From NCBI GenBank assembly GCA_034687125.1, contig JAQGBZ010000286.1:1-64000 (forward strand): DNA of 64,000 nt. The letters run 5' to 3'. Below are positions 1 to 11,778 of the stretch, piece by piece. The notes below the pieces were generated by a model. The model saw nothing but the letters and a program-made list of their open reading frames with translations, did no database searches and was not told the origin of the DNA. A program made the translations under genes and the position numbers. This DNA is from Neelides folsomi (Eukaryota; Arthropoda; Collembola; Neelipleona; Neelidae). Numbering within the stretch: position 1 is the stretch's first letter; the number at the start of each line of letters is the position of its first letter.

Positions 1-948
1 CGATGAACTGTTATGTTATCTTGATATTATGTTATAATATATGTATGCTATTTAATATTATGTTATAATACATGTATATTATTTAAATATTTTGTTATAG
101 TATATTTATGTTATTTTAATTTTATGTTATAATATATTTATGTTATTAAATTATTATGTTATAACAATTGTGTTATTAATTACCTATGCTATAGTGTATT
201 GTGTTATAACTTTAGACCCCCAAAGTTTAAGCTTAGTTGCGTAGCTTAAGAAAATATTTAATCCATTTTGAATATTTTGACTAAAGAATTTTGAATATTT
301 GTAATTGAGTAAACATATTGAATTTAAGCTCTTATAAAATAAACTGGGAATAATGTTAAAGTTGCAAATGTAAATGTAGATAGAATAAAATCAATAAAAG
401 GTTTTTTAAAAACTTCCCATTTTGGTCGAATGTCTATGGGAGATATGGGGGATAATCGTTTCATTCCCTTCGTCTAAATCGATTGTTATGAATAAAAGGG
501 ATGTAAAAGACCCTCGAGTGGAATCAATGAGAAGAATAAAAGGGAATTTCTATTTACCATACGGATTTGGAACACTGTGAGTTCTGTGAGGGTCTGGGAA
601 AGAATTCTTTCAATTCCACCAGAGATACAAAATGAGAGGTGATTAAATGCCAAATAGTCCACAAGAAACAAAAGGACTGAACAAACAAAAAGGCAATTCC
701 AAAAACTAAATTGACCAGTTGTTCAAAATGAGAAACTCAATTGAGGAAATAAAATTCCTCTAAATCTACTACATAAATAATTTAAAACCAGACTAAACCA
801 AACATTTAAACATAAACATATAAAAACCTCATGTAACCTGATCTAACCTAACATGTATAAATGATGAAAAATGTAACATTAGGTAAGTTATGTAACCTAA
901 TTTAACATTATGTGAATTATGTAACATAATTTAAATATTTTTTAAGGG

Positions 949-2119
949 CTCATCCATATATTACGTCATCAACTTTTTGGCCAATTTCGACCCATTGTAT
1001 TGATGATATAGGGGAGGGGCCCCTATATCATATATCAATACAATAGTTATAAGTCCCAGGACCCCCAATCATGATGACGTTATATATATTTAATACATAT
1101 TTTAAATTTAGCGCATGAAACTCCATGTGATATTCTTAATTTAAAGTACCATGTTCAATTTAATAAATTATTCATTTATAATTTTGAAGTCGGTAATTTT
1201 TAATTTTCGTTATTATAAACTCCAAGATTAAAAAATTGAATTTGAGCTTTGAAGAATACTTCCGAAATTTATTTTTTAGACTCTTTATCAAAATCAATTC
1301 CAAATCTCTGACTATAACTATAATCCGAACTAATTAGGAATTCATTTAAAATTAAAAATATCAAAATAAATTTTCGATATCAGACAGCTTTATTCTATAT
1401 TCCTCAAATTACGTGTTGAGTATTGTATCGGCATCGACCATTGGGATTCAATCACTCATCTGCTCAGATTTCTCGAAGTTGTTAGAATGAAGAACATTTT
1501 TAATCTCTTTTCTTTATGAAACAATCATATATATAATAAACATATTATTTATATATTAATTTAATTGATAATCGCTCATTAGTGATGGCGTATGCTCATC
1601 AATCAAACAATATACATGAATAAATGTTTAATCTCAATTTAATTTATTATAGCAAGTTGCTGCTGTGATCATTTTAGGTTTTATTGTTGAGGGCGTCTAC
1701 TCACTAAAGTGGTTGCTCTTCAACTTTTTATTTGATTTATTAGATTATATTTGATTGCTTAAATTATATTCATAAATTCTTTAAACCTTAGTTCTATAGT
1801 AACTATTCGAATGTGCAAACTAATGACCAAATAGGATCTCGAATCAGGACAAACATATAGTTCATATATACCACGAGAACTATATGAATTATATGATTCA
1901 GAGAATTCAGACTGAAGTCCAATTTGGTCATTAATACAAATATTCTAATGGTTACAATAGAAGTAGAACTCAATGATTTGAAGTTTGTGGTAGAGTCTCA
2001 ATATAAAAGTGTAAACGTCATCTGACAGAGGACCCTCCCTATCCCCAGCATCATCATTTATCATCATTTGGCTACCCCTACCCACACCCATATTGATGAC
2101 GTAATATATGAATGAGCCC
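949..2119. mobile_element. Inverted-repeat ends of a DNA transposon (possibly PIF/Harbinger-like)
   Basis: The left end begins GGGCTCATCCATATATTACG (950 onward) and the right end is its reverse complement ending near 2118, with about 25 of 26 positions matching. Both are flanked by TAA, as expected for a 3-bp TWA target duplication. Inside, 990-1046 is a GC-rich palindrome around AGGGGCCCCT. A weaker internal copy of the end sequence (GATGACGTTATATATA near 1074) suggests two overlapping copies rather than one intact element. No transposase frame is visible. The superfamily is an inference from end sequence and TAA flanks. Confidence 0.45.
1791..1970. repeat. Imperfect long palindrome
   Basis: The left arm (about 1791-1835) contains ACTAATGACCAAATAGGA and pairs with the right arm (1918-1970), which contains the reverse complement of TTAATGACCAAATTGGAC; the outer GTTCTA...GTAAC block also pairs, with a 6-base gap. 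An inner 8-bp hairpin (TATAGTTC / GAACTATA) lies in the middle. It looks like a decayed foldback mini-transposon inside the larger 949-2119 unit. Confidence 0.4.
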
Positions 2120-2248
2120 TAACCTAACCGAGCCTAACCAAACTTCATATTAACTTAATACATATTAATAAAACCTATTAAATATACAACTAAACACATT
2201 AAATATAAAAACACATGTTTAATTCAATAAACACCAATTTACCTTATA

Positions 2249-2335
2249 CAGGGTGGGTCAGAGTTAACTGCTTTATTCAGAGTATTATTGTTTACTATAC
2301 AATTTAAAAAATGCAGTTAACGCTGACCCACCCTG
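2249..2335. mobile_element. 87-bp hairpin MITE with CAGGGTGGGTCAG ends
   Basis: The arms CAGGGTGGGTCAGAGTTAAC... and its reverse complement ...GTTAACGCTGACCCACCCTG differ at one position over 23 bases and enclose about 40 AT-rich bases. CAGGGTGG termini next to TA suggest a non-autonomous Tc1/mariner-type element related to the roughly 80-bp family listed at 7208, 48627 and 52198, but the inner arm sequence differs. Confidence 0.6.
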
Positions 2336-2443
2336 AATATTAATGGTTCTTAAGGGAAATGAAACTTTGCTGACAAGACAATTTGTTAAATTCCATCTCT
2401 TAGAAGTAAAGTGTTGTAAGTATTAAGTTCAAAGATTACTTGC

Positions 2444-5400
2444 CTGAGAATCTGTCTTATCCTTTTCCTCCTGCTCAGCTTTCTCACTGTCATGAACTCC
2501 AAGGAGAAGTGAATAATCCATGAGATGAAGCTTCGTGAGGAACTAAGAAGAAAAAATTAAATAAACACCGTCCTCGGGAGATTCTTTATTTAAACAATGG
2601 GGAAATTGGAGCTCAAAATATCCGGAGTCATTAGATCAGACTCAAGCCCAAAACTCATCAACCATTAAAATTATGTCTAATTTACGTCTAATTTACGTAA
2701 AATTTATGTAAAATTTTTAATCTATCAAATTTTGAATCGTATAATTTTAATTTAATAACTCAGTTAAAAACCTTAGTTAAAAACTCATTTAAAAACGGGA
2801 GAAATTCCCAACTTGGGTTAAAATTGGAGAATTTTTTATTTGTGAGCTCGTTAGCTATATAAGAAGAAAAGAATAATGTTAGTTATATAGTATACAATGG
2901 AACACTTAGTATGTATATGTATAGTATATATGGTATACCATATTTATATGATAATGTAAGAATGAAAAGAAAGGGAGTTAGTTATATAAGATATTATATA
3001 GATTCCTAATTCGTGAAAATAATTACTTCTCCGTCCGCTGTAAGAGTTTCCATTAATTTTTCCTTTGCTTCCTCTCCAATGTAAATCCTCCCTCCGTCTC
3101 GAAGGAAATCATTATCCTTCAACGTTGGGAGATCTTTTCCCTTTTCCTTGTCGGAAGCTTCCCGGTCCACCGTCGACCCCTTAAGATCGTATTTCCTAAT
3201 TACAAAAACCACAAATTAATCTTCAACTTCCTCCAAACCCCAAAATTCCCCAAATTCCCAAACTCCAAACCACAAAGATTAAATTGATCTTAAATTCATA
3301 TTAAACTCACATTAAACTCAAGTTAAACTCAAGTTAAATTCCCATTAATTTTAACTTGTTTTCCCACTCAATTGATATTAAATTTACATTAGATTGATCA
3401 ATATTAATATAAAATCAATATTTTCATTAAATTAACATTTTCATTAAATTAACATTTTCATTAAATTGATACAATTTTCCTTAAATTGATATTAAATTGA
3501 TATTTTAATTAAATTGACATTAAATTGTTATTTTGATTAAATTGCCATTTTAATTAAATTGCTACAATTTTGATTAATATTAAAAATATTAAAAACCTAT
3601 GAATTTTGAGATGATTGCTGAAAACATTTCTCGTAACGGCCATGTAATGTTCAACTCCGTCCACAGTCAATCGATACATTCCGAGGTATTGGGGCAGAAG
3701 AGTTTTCCCATGTCTCTCCACAACGTACTAGAAAACCAATATACCTTATAACTATTTCATTTTCATTACTTTCATCTTCAAACACCTTTGATTCTCTTCT
3801 AGTTCAAAGGGATGTTTTTTTAATATAAACTTAACAATTTCTCAATTAATATCTGATTACAATTCTCAATTACAATCTGATTACATTTCTAAATTACATT
3901 TCTCAATTACTAATGGACAATGGACATTATTTGTAAAAGGACATTAAAAGGATCTTTTGGTGACATTTGGTGACATTCGGTGACATGTGAATAGGTTTTG
4001 TGAAATTGATCTTACCGGATGATATTGCTTTAACAGTGCGTGCATCTGCTCCACTTCCTCGCTTGTCAGAGTTTTGATGATGAAGAGCTTGTCAGATGAA
4101 AGGTAGAACTTTGCTCCGCTCTTACCAGAATTTGCAAATGGGATTGGCTCAGATCTGGAAAAGAAAAACTCCGTGTCATCAACACTCACCCAAAATCACT
4201 TTCATCTTCATAATAAAACTAATCGAACATCAACTTTGATCAGACAGATTCAAAAACTTTCCCAACACTCAGAACAGCACGTCCTTTACAACAGTTATTT
4301 TCCTCGAAAATCGATATCATATAAGCTAAAACTTATCCATATACTTAACTTCATAAATATTATAACCAGTATTCATAATTTATATACATATTTATATCGA
4401 TATTTTTTAATATAACTGTTAAGTTAAAATTATTCAACAATGAAATTACCAAAAATTAATTTTTTAACATGGGATATTAAAGATATTATTGACTGAACTT
4501 ACCGGGTTAATGATTCACGGTAATCTTGATCATCGATTCCAAATCTTTCACGAAGATTCCGAAATACCAAAGGGCAATATTCTTTTACTTTAAAGTGACT
4601 CGGGAGATTCTCTCTGTAAAAGACAAAAAACAACAAGGGAATTAAATTAATATTTTTAAATCAAAAGTCAAAAGTACTTAAATCTAGCTATCATTAATTG
4701 GTGAAAGTTAACGTTAACTCATATAGAAAATGGCAATGGTCCGTGAGTAATTGAAAGCCATGATAGTTTGATGTGTTAACAAGACTTCAAACCCCAATAC
4801 ATGAAACTCGAAAGATAAACGAATCAAAAAACCTTAAAAAACCCAAACCTTTAATTCATTCATTCCTTCAAAAGTTAGAAATGAAGTTAAAAATTACATG
4901 AAGTTTGAAGTTCGATAGAAGAATTATATACATTATACCATATCTATACTGTATATTTATATATACACTATAAAAGGCATTTTATAATATACTAACCTAA
5001 CCTAACCTGAGTATTTTAGATGTATGTAGTACAGATAGCTATATACGGTAAATATATGGTATGATTCTTTTATATAAGTAAAGAATAGATGAATGTTCCA
5101 ATTTGGGAATAAAAATGTGAAGGTAAGCAGGTGGAGAAAAGTGCATTTGTTTTATAAAACCAATTAAGAACCGTGTAAAGACGAGGTCTAACTTTGGAGA
5201 TTCAATTTTCTCCTCGCTTTTCTTCACTTTTCCACTTCAAAATTAAACATAGTGGTTTTCTCCGTTGGGGAATTATTGATTAAAAACATCCTCCCTATCT
5301 TCCCCTTATTCATATAGGAATAACATATACACCAAAAGTAATCCAAAGTCTTCTTTTACTTTCTTTACACAACTCCTCACCTTACAATTCAAAGAGGATT

Positions 5401-8400
5401 TTTCCAAGCCATCAAAACCAATTAACACTTTTTTATCTACCTATGTAATATTACCCGTAGATATCTTATTATTGATAAATGGATTATTATATAAGTAATG
5501 TTAATCATTATAACCAATGTTAATCATTATAACCAATGTTAATCATATAAGCAAATTTAATCATATTTAAGCAACGTTAATCATTATAAGCAAAATGTAA
5601 TAGATAAATATAATATGTCAAAATAATTAATGTTATCAGATCTCAAAGTTGATCATAAACCACAGATTAAAAATCATCCTATCAACTTTAAGCTTCAAGC
5701 TTCATGTAAAAAATAAATAAGATAATGAATTGTAATGGTCTTTTTAATAATTCTTAATATGACATAAATGTCATGAAGGTTAAGTTAAGGTGAATGAGGA
5801 AAAAGACTTAAATTGCTAATTCTAATCAACTCGGAAGGAAAGAAATTTTCATGGTTGGAATTGTTCTGAAGGACTTTCAATGCGGTTAAATGAACCTAAA
5901 TATAAATTCCCATTTTCCCATATTAGGTAATATTTATGTATGATATGGTTCAAATGGTCAAACTCGGTTTCTTCATTTATACCTCATATTGAAGATATAA
6001 AACTGGTTTGGTATATAAGTATATACATATAAAAGATAAAAGTCCTTTTAATACTCTCACATCATTTCCTTCCAAATCCATCTAAACATGTTCAAAGTTA
6101 TATAAACTTACTTAACATAGGTAAAAGTAGGATAAGTACAAAGTAATAAAGTTAAAGTTAGTTGTAGTTATAAGAAGAAGAGGAAAAGTTGATGAATATT
6201 TAATTCTTCATTATCCTCATTTTCAATTAGAGAATTAAACGACGTCATTCTCTCACTTTGTGCCAGCCAAAAGCCGCAAAGAGGATTTACGATAAAAGAA
6301 GAAATCAATAAATTGTGAATTAACCCACAATAATCTAAACGACCCTTTTTCCTTTGAAATACCCAAACTCAAAACTTTACCATTAAAAAAAATTTAACAT
6401 TTTTAACTCAAAAAGACATAAATTTTAATTACTTTGATATAAATTTTAATTTTAATTTCTTTGATAAACTAATTATACAAAATATAAACTAACTGTATAA
6501 ATTTTAGATATAAAAACAGACAGATTGTAAATTTTATAATTCTGTTAAACGTCATTCAATCCGAGTTGAGCATTAATTTGTTGTATGTAATCTGTCCATG
6601 TTTATTTTGTTTATCTCTTGTTTGGACATAATTACACTCATTTATTAATTTTAAAAACCTTCACAAATATAATCAAATATTCTCTTTTGTGGTTCAATTG
6701 ACAAATGAGGTAATTGAGAATGAACGAAGGGTCATTAGATATTTCACATGAATTTGAGAAAAGAAAGAAGAAAAAGTGATTACAATTACTCATTCAATTG
6801 TTTCTTTATCTGGTTGGAAAACTCAAATATTCATTTATCATTTTCCTACATAATAAAACCATAAATAATAAATTACATTTTCCATCACATGCACATACAA
6901 AATACATACAATAAATACATATGATACTTATGTTACTTATTTATTTACTTATTTATATAGTATACAATACAATACATAAATATATCCCAACAAGGAATAT
7001 ATAATATATCACTTCATATCACTGTCAACTGCAATTATCCAATCAATAGTAATCGACTAACCGCTATAAATCCATAAATTATCACTAACTCAATTCTTTA
7101 ATCTCTTTTACTTATGCACTTATACAGGGTGGGCCATAAGTTGCTTTCTTTTTTACTTTATAGTTATATTTAACAGTTAGTTATAAATAATAAACTTAAA
7201 TTGATTGTACAGTGTGGGCCATAAGTATCTTTATTTTTTAAATGAACAATCGTATAAAAAGAAAGATACTTATGGCCCATACTGTATTCATTATAGCAAA
7301 CCATCCTATATAAAACTTATAAAAGCTTCAATACCCATAAAAGAACTTGAATTTAAGATTGATCATTTCCAATACAAAGTGACACTTTGGGCTCACTGGG
7401 TGGTGAAATTATTTATTTTTATGACCAAACTCAAACCCAACTTTTATTCCTATACAACATGAATAGGGAACTGGTTAATACTAACATTAAGTAAGAATAC
7501 TAAATGGAAAAGAATATTAACCATTAACCATAAGTAAGAATAGTAAATAGTAACATTAAGTATATCGGGACCTGGTGATAATAAATGAAAGCTTTTAGTT
7601 ATTTCAGGTTTAACGAGAAATTGGTAGTTGAAAGCCATGAAAAGAAAATCGTTCAATTGGTCCTTTGCTAAAGGGAAGGAATGAAATGAATCGAGATAAG
7701 GGAAATTGCTAAAACTTTTAAATACTGACCTGACTGACTGTAAAGTATTAGAGCAATACCATTAATGATAAAAATGCAAAAGTCATTGTTCATTCCAATG
7801 ACGGAGAAATGCAATGGAGATCAATTACAAATTCACAATTTTGTACTTCCTATACAAAAGAATACTATTTACTTGTACTTGCATTATATGAGGACAAACC
7901 TAAGTACAGCAATGCAGATTATTACTATCGGATTTCAAATACAATATTGTATATCTAGAATATCTACATACATTATATGTATGAACAATATCCAATATGA
8001 ACCAGATGGCGAAACAACGTCAATGGACAAAAATCATCATTTGTAATAATATACAAAATTGTACAATTCCGGGATTTCCAATTTGTATCAAAGGTGAATG
8101 GAACGTTCAAATTATGTAATAATCATTTCTATACAGTGTAGCTAATTTTAATTAACATAAACTAACATTAATTAACTTTATTGAAAATATTGAATATTGA
8201 TCTTACTTATTGAAGAGATGATTATCAACACGTATCTTGGAATATGAACGGAAATCATCCGGCATGAGCATAACGGGGATGTTGATACACGACAAATCAT
8301 TGATCTTGAAATAAATTAAATAAACAACATATTAATTAAATTAAGTTAAGTTTAATTGATAATTGTAAAAATATTAAATTGTTAAATTTTCAATTTATAG

Positions 8401-9351
8401 CGTTTAAAAAAATATTTAAGTTATTTATGAAGTTATTTATGAAGACATGATTCAGACGCTATTTGAGATTTGTTGAATATTTCAATCTCGTCCGATAAAG
8501 GCAAGTTGCATTTTTAATAATAAAGATCCAGAGCTTCTCCAAGAAGCCCAAGATGGACGTAAATAACAAAAAGGATCGATATTGAGCTTAAAAAGTTATA
8601 GGACATTTGAACTGTGCGAAATATTTTTGTTCTTTATTTCTCTTCTGTCTTGCAATTAGTCAGAGACCTGAGAGATAAATCAAGAGATGAAAAAGATCCT
8701 TGGAGAAGATCTCTCCCACGATCCCATAAAAAATAAAACGACAAAGGGATGGAGGTTATAATTCAATTAGGAGAGGAATTTTTAGGACGACTGGGTTGGT
8801 TAGGAATGGAAATGAGCCGACGATCGGAAATGAAATATCAACGATACACGAGATGAAAAGATGAGATATTAAATGGTATGTTTTCAGTTCGACTCTTGGC
8901 ATTCCGCGTTATTTGGCATCACCCAAAGCCAAATCCAAATCATCCTAAATGAACTAAACTGAATAATAAAACATAAATCGCTGTCACTGCTTTGGCTTTT
9001 AATTAATTTAATTAATGTTAACTAATTAATGTTAAAATTGGAAGAATTTCAATTTAATATTTTTTGTACAATTATTCGATATCGATTTGAACTAATAAAA
9101 TTAAAATTTTGTGCTCTATTCATTTTTTATACTCTAGTTAAGGTAAATTATTTAATTTAATTGATTAAATTAGAGACTGGGATTTAATTATTCTGGTAAT
9201 TTAATTATAATTAAAATTTTATTCTTACCGCATGATTAACCCCCCACATGAAGACTGACAGAAGCGGTTCATTTGCTCTGAAGATCTTTGCCTTTTGGTG
9301 TTTGACTCGAATGTGCTTCTTCTTCAGCTTACTTGCCATTGATGAACTCAT
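2444..9351 (-). CDS. PIP4K2: Phosphatidylinositol 5-phosphate 4-kinase type 2 (partial, 3' end outside window)
   Basis: Phosphorylates PI5P at the 4-hydroxyl to make PI(4,5)P2 in the cytosol and on endomembranes. Seven coding exons join in frame: 9351-9229, 8304-8207, 4613-4503, 4154-4016, 3727-3597, 3195-3027 and 2542-2444, giving 290 residues; family members have about 400. Visible family blocks are [12 protein letters not shown] (about residues 30-41), the nucleotide-binding glycine-rich stretch NSGKSGAKF (near 118), the lysine of FIIKT (near 137), YDLKGST (about 203-209) and the catalytic-loop motif MDYSLL (about 265-270). The activation loop and C-terminus are missing; no matching exon is seen at 1-2440, so they should lie left of the window. 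The start follows family length; a CCCAG acceptor just upstream suggests a 5' UTR intron. The last visible exon ends at a GC donor (CAG|GCAAGT). The 3.6 kb second intron contains hairpin mini-elements. Identity is secure; the isoform is not. Confidence 0.93.
5497..5590. repeat. Short tandem repeat, about 19-bp unit
   Basis: About four to five degenerate copies of AATGTTAATCATTATAACC lie head to tail within the large PIP4K2 intron; later copies drift (TTTAATCATATTTAAGC). Confidence 0.6.
7123..7286. mobile_element. Hairpin MITE (7208-7286) beside a half copy (7123-7155)
   Basis: The full copy is a 79-bp hairpin: TACAGTGTGGGCCATAAG... pairs with ...CTTATGGCCCATACTGTA, with the loop AATGAACAATCGTAT. 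The half copy begins TACAGGGTGGGCCATAAG followed by TTGCTTTCTTTTTT and has no matching right arm. TA at both ends fits a Tc1/mariner target site. Related copies are at 44084, 48627 and 52198. It sits in the PIP4K2 intron. Confidence 0.7.
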
Positions 9352-10396
9352 GGCCACAGACGCACTTCGATTCAGCTGGGAAAGGAAAACCGGACAGTTA
9401 AAATTGAACTCAATTAAAGGGAAAGGAAAAGAAAGAAGAAAAATAAAATAAAATGATAAGGGAATTGAATTTACTTCTGATACGGCCTCAGACATTTCTC
9501 TTTTACTTGACAATAATTGATTTAATTTAATGTACAGGGAAGGTTCGGACACAACAATTGGGCGTTTTTGGTCAATTGATCACCAGTCGATTTTAATACC
9601 CTGGTTCATCTCGGCTTACATAACTTCGAATCGATTGGTGAATTAAGGATTTTGACCTTTAATTATTCCAATTCCAATGCGGAAAGAATAAAAACGAGCT
9701 GAGCAACCTATAAACTGAAAATAATTAAATCATAAAACTAAAACCAAACTACAAATTATAAAATTGGCTTCAACATGATTAAAAACAATTAAATGAAATA
9801 AAAATGAAAGCATAATTAAGATTAGCAATAAAAATTAATCACAAATTACAATTTTGTAATTAAAAACAGCTGTAATTAATTAAAAATCATGAATAAGAAT
9901 ATTGAATCAAATGAATACAAAAATAATTCAAAGTGAATAGAAAATCACTTACCGAATAATTTTCCAAAAGTTGGTTGAAATAATTAATTAGCTTCAAATT
10001 GCAGATTTATCCTACTTGAATCGACACTAAAATTGAAATATCCGAATTTAAAACTTTTGTGGCGTAACTCAAATTTAATATCCTAATTTGTAAATCCTTG
10101 AAATTACAACAATTATGAAACTATAAAATAATACTAATGGCGGTTCAGTGATTGATATAATGTTGAGAAAGGAATATTTACTTGGGAATCAGATGATGAA
10201 TAATTAAAGACTTTGATAGGTTATTTAACAAATTTAAACTGATTGGGGTTGGGTGGATCTCGTCCCTCCGTGATTAAAACTTCAAAGAGGGAATTTAATT
10301 CAAGAAGGATTTCAATCAACTTGCTGGATTTAAATCGACTTGATGGATAAGGATTTTATGTGGATTTTAAACCAAGGATTTCAGCTCAATTAAAAT

Positions 10397-11778
10397 TTAA
10401 TGATTGATTATAATTAGCAGCGATGTTGACTCACTTTGGCTCACTTTGACGAGAGGCAAAGTTTGACTAAAAGGGAATTGGTGTGAATTGAAACGGAGCT
10501 GGTGGAAAAAGATCAAGTGGTCTGGTGGATTCAATAGGCGGAGACCCAATACTCTCCACAAAAAATAAAACCCGAGTCCGAACGGAGTTTGTGTGGCCCT
10601 TACCCGAACTCGGGGAGACAAAATTCAGACCGAATTTCTCTCCGAACTCCACATCAATGTATTATATGGCTACGACTCTACCCGTATTGGACAAACTCCC
10701 GGAATTTTCCTTTCCTTGAGAAACCCGAAATCCCAATGTCTCTGATGCTTCCTTTCAATTCAATTCTCCTTTTACTCATTTCATTACATTAATTGAGTTC
10801 CTCCCTTCGTTAACCATTTAATAATCACCCATTTAATAAATTATTTACTACATTTATCTTTATCTTCACCATTAATTAATGCTAAAGATTACAATCGCCA
10901 CCTTTGTTCTTTTATGCATACTTACTTATTAATTATATACCCATTTACTCACTGTACTTTCTACTTTGTATATTTAAAGTAGTTTACAGTTAAATATTGA
11001 CCATTTTAGGTTTTGTTTACATGAAATGATGACATGATCAATATTTATTTATTTAATTTAATTATCCATTATTAATTTGCGCATCATTGGGGAAATTTTC
11101 TCCTCGTTCTCTTCAACATCTCTTTATTAGCTTTAGTTAGAGTGATGAAAACGATGAAGTTGGATTTGTTGGATTCGCGAATGGTGATTCGTTGGATCTT
11201 TGACATCTTTTCACCAAAGCTTTTTGGCGAAAATGAATGAATCTTTTATTCATGGCCTATCTTTTATTCATGGAATAATCCGAATGAAAGTCAGGTGATG
11301 AAGACCCCGGGTAGTTTTATGGGACTTGAAATAAAAAATCGCTGGATCTAACAGATGGCAACATGATCATGTTGGAATAACCTAACCTAACCTAACACTA
11401 AATAATGGGAATGTGAGAGCGATGGATTTGAACCAAAAATTCCAAACCATGCTTTAATGCTTTGCAATTTAATAGTTCTTTTTTCTCCTTGTTCTTGCCG
11501 TTGCAGATTCTGCATCGAAGATTTGTTTGCAGATTCGCCGACTTGACGATTCTGATTTTTAACGTTAGGAGATTTGAAGTTAAGTTGGCATTTGTGCAGA
11601 TCAAGGTAAAACACCTATCAGAACCGGATAACTATAACTTAAAATTCATTTTTTTAATAATTTCATTTGAATTTAATTAACTCAACGGCCATTCACCTTT
11701 CAGCAGCTTCCTTTCTGCTTTATTTTAATTGTATTTATATGAGAATAATTATTAATTTTTTCATTTATAGTTATTGCG
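10397..11778. promoter_or_regulatory. Shared upstream region between PIP4K2 and PSME3
   Basis: The 2.4 kb between the two divergent start codons contains a less AT-rich block (about 10490-10720) next to PIP4K2. On the PSME3 side, a candidate non-coding first exon ends at a good donor, ATCAAG|GTAAAA, near 11605, with the acceptor TTTATAG at 11764-11770 just before the ATG. A (CCTAA)n block lies at 11378-11396. No core promoter motif is claimed. Confidence 0.35.

Larger units (their letters stand above)
1..2443. other. Probable PIP4K2 intron or intergenic DNA, AT-rich with inverted-repeat elements
   Basis: No coding exon is seen on either strand. Bases about 10-200 are a degenerate AT-rich tandem repeat built around the word TATGTTATAATATAT. 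Positions 949-2119 carry matched inverted ends, 1791-1970 is an imperfect palindrome and 2249-2335 is a near-perfect hairpin; these are listed separately. As PIP4K2 continues to the left, this stretch is most simply its next intron. Confidence 0.5.

Noticed and set aside
7765..8046. 93-codon plus-strand open frame in the PIP4K2 intron
   Set aside because: No motif, signal or splice support; composition like surrounding intron.
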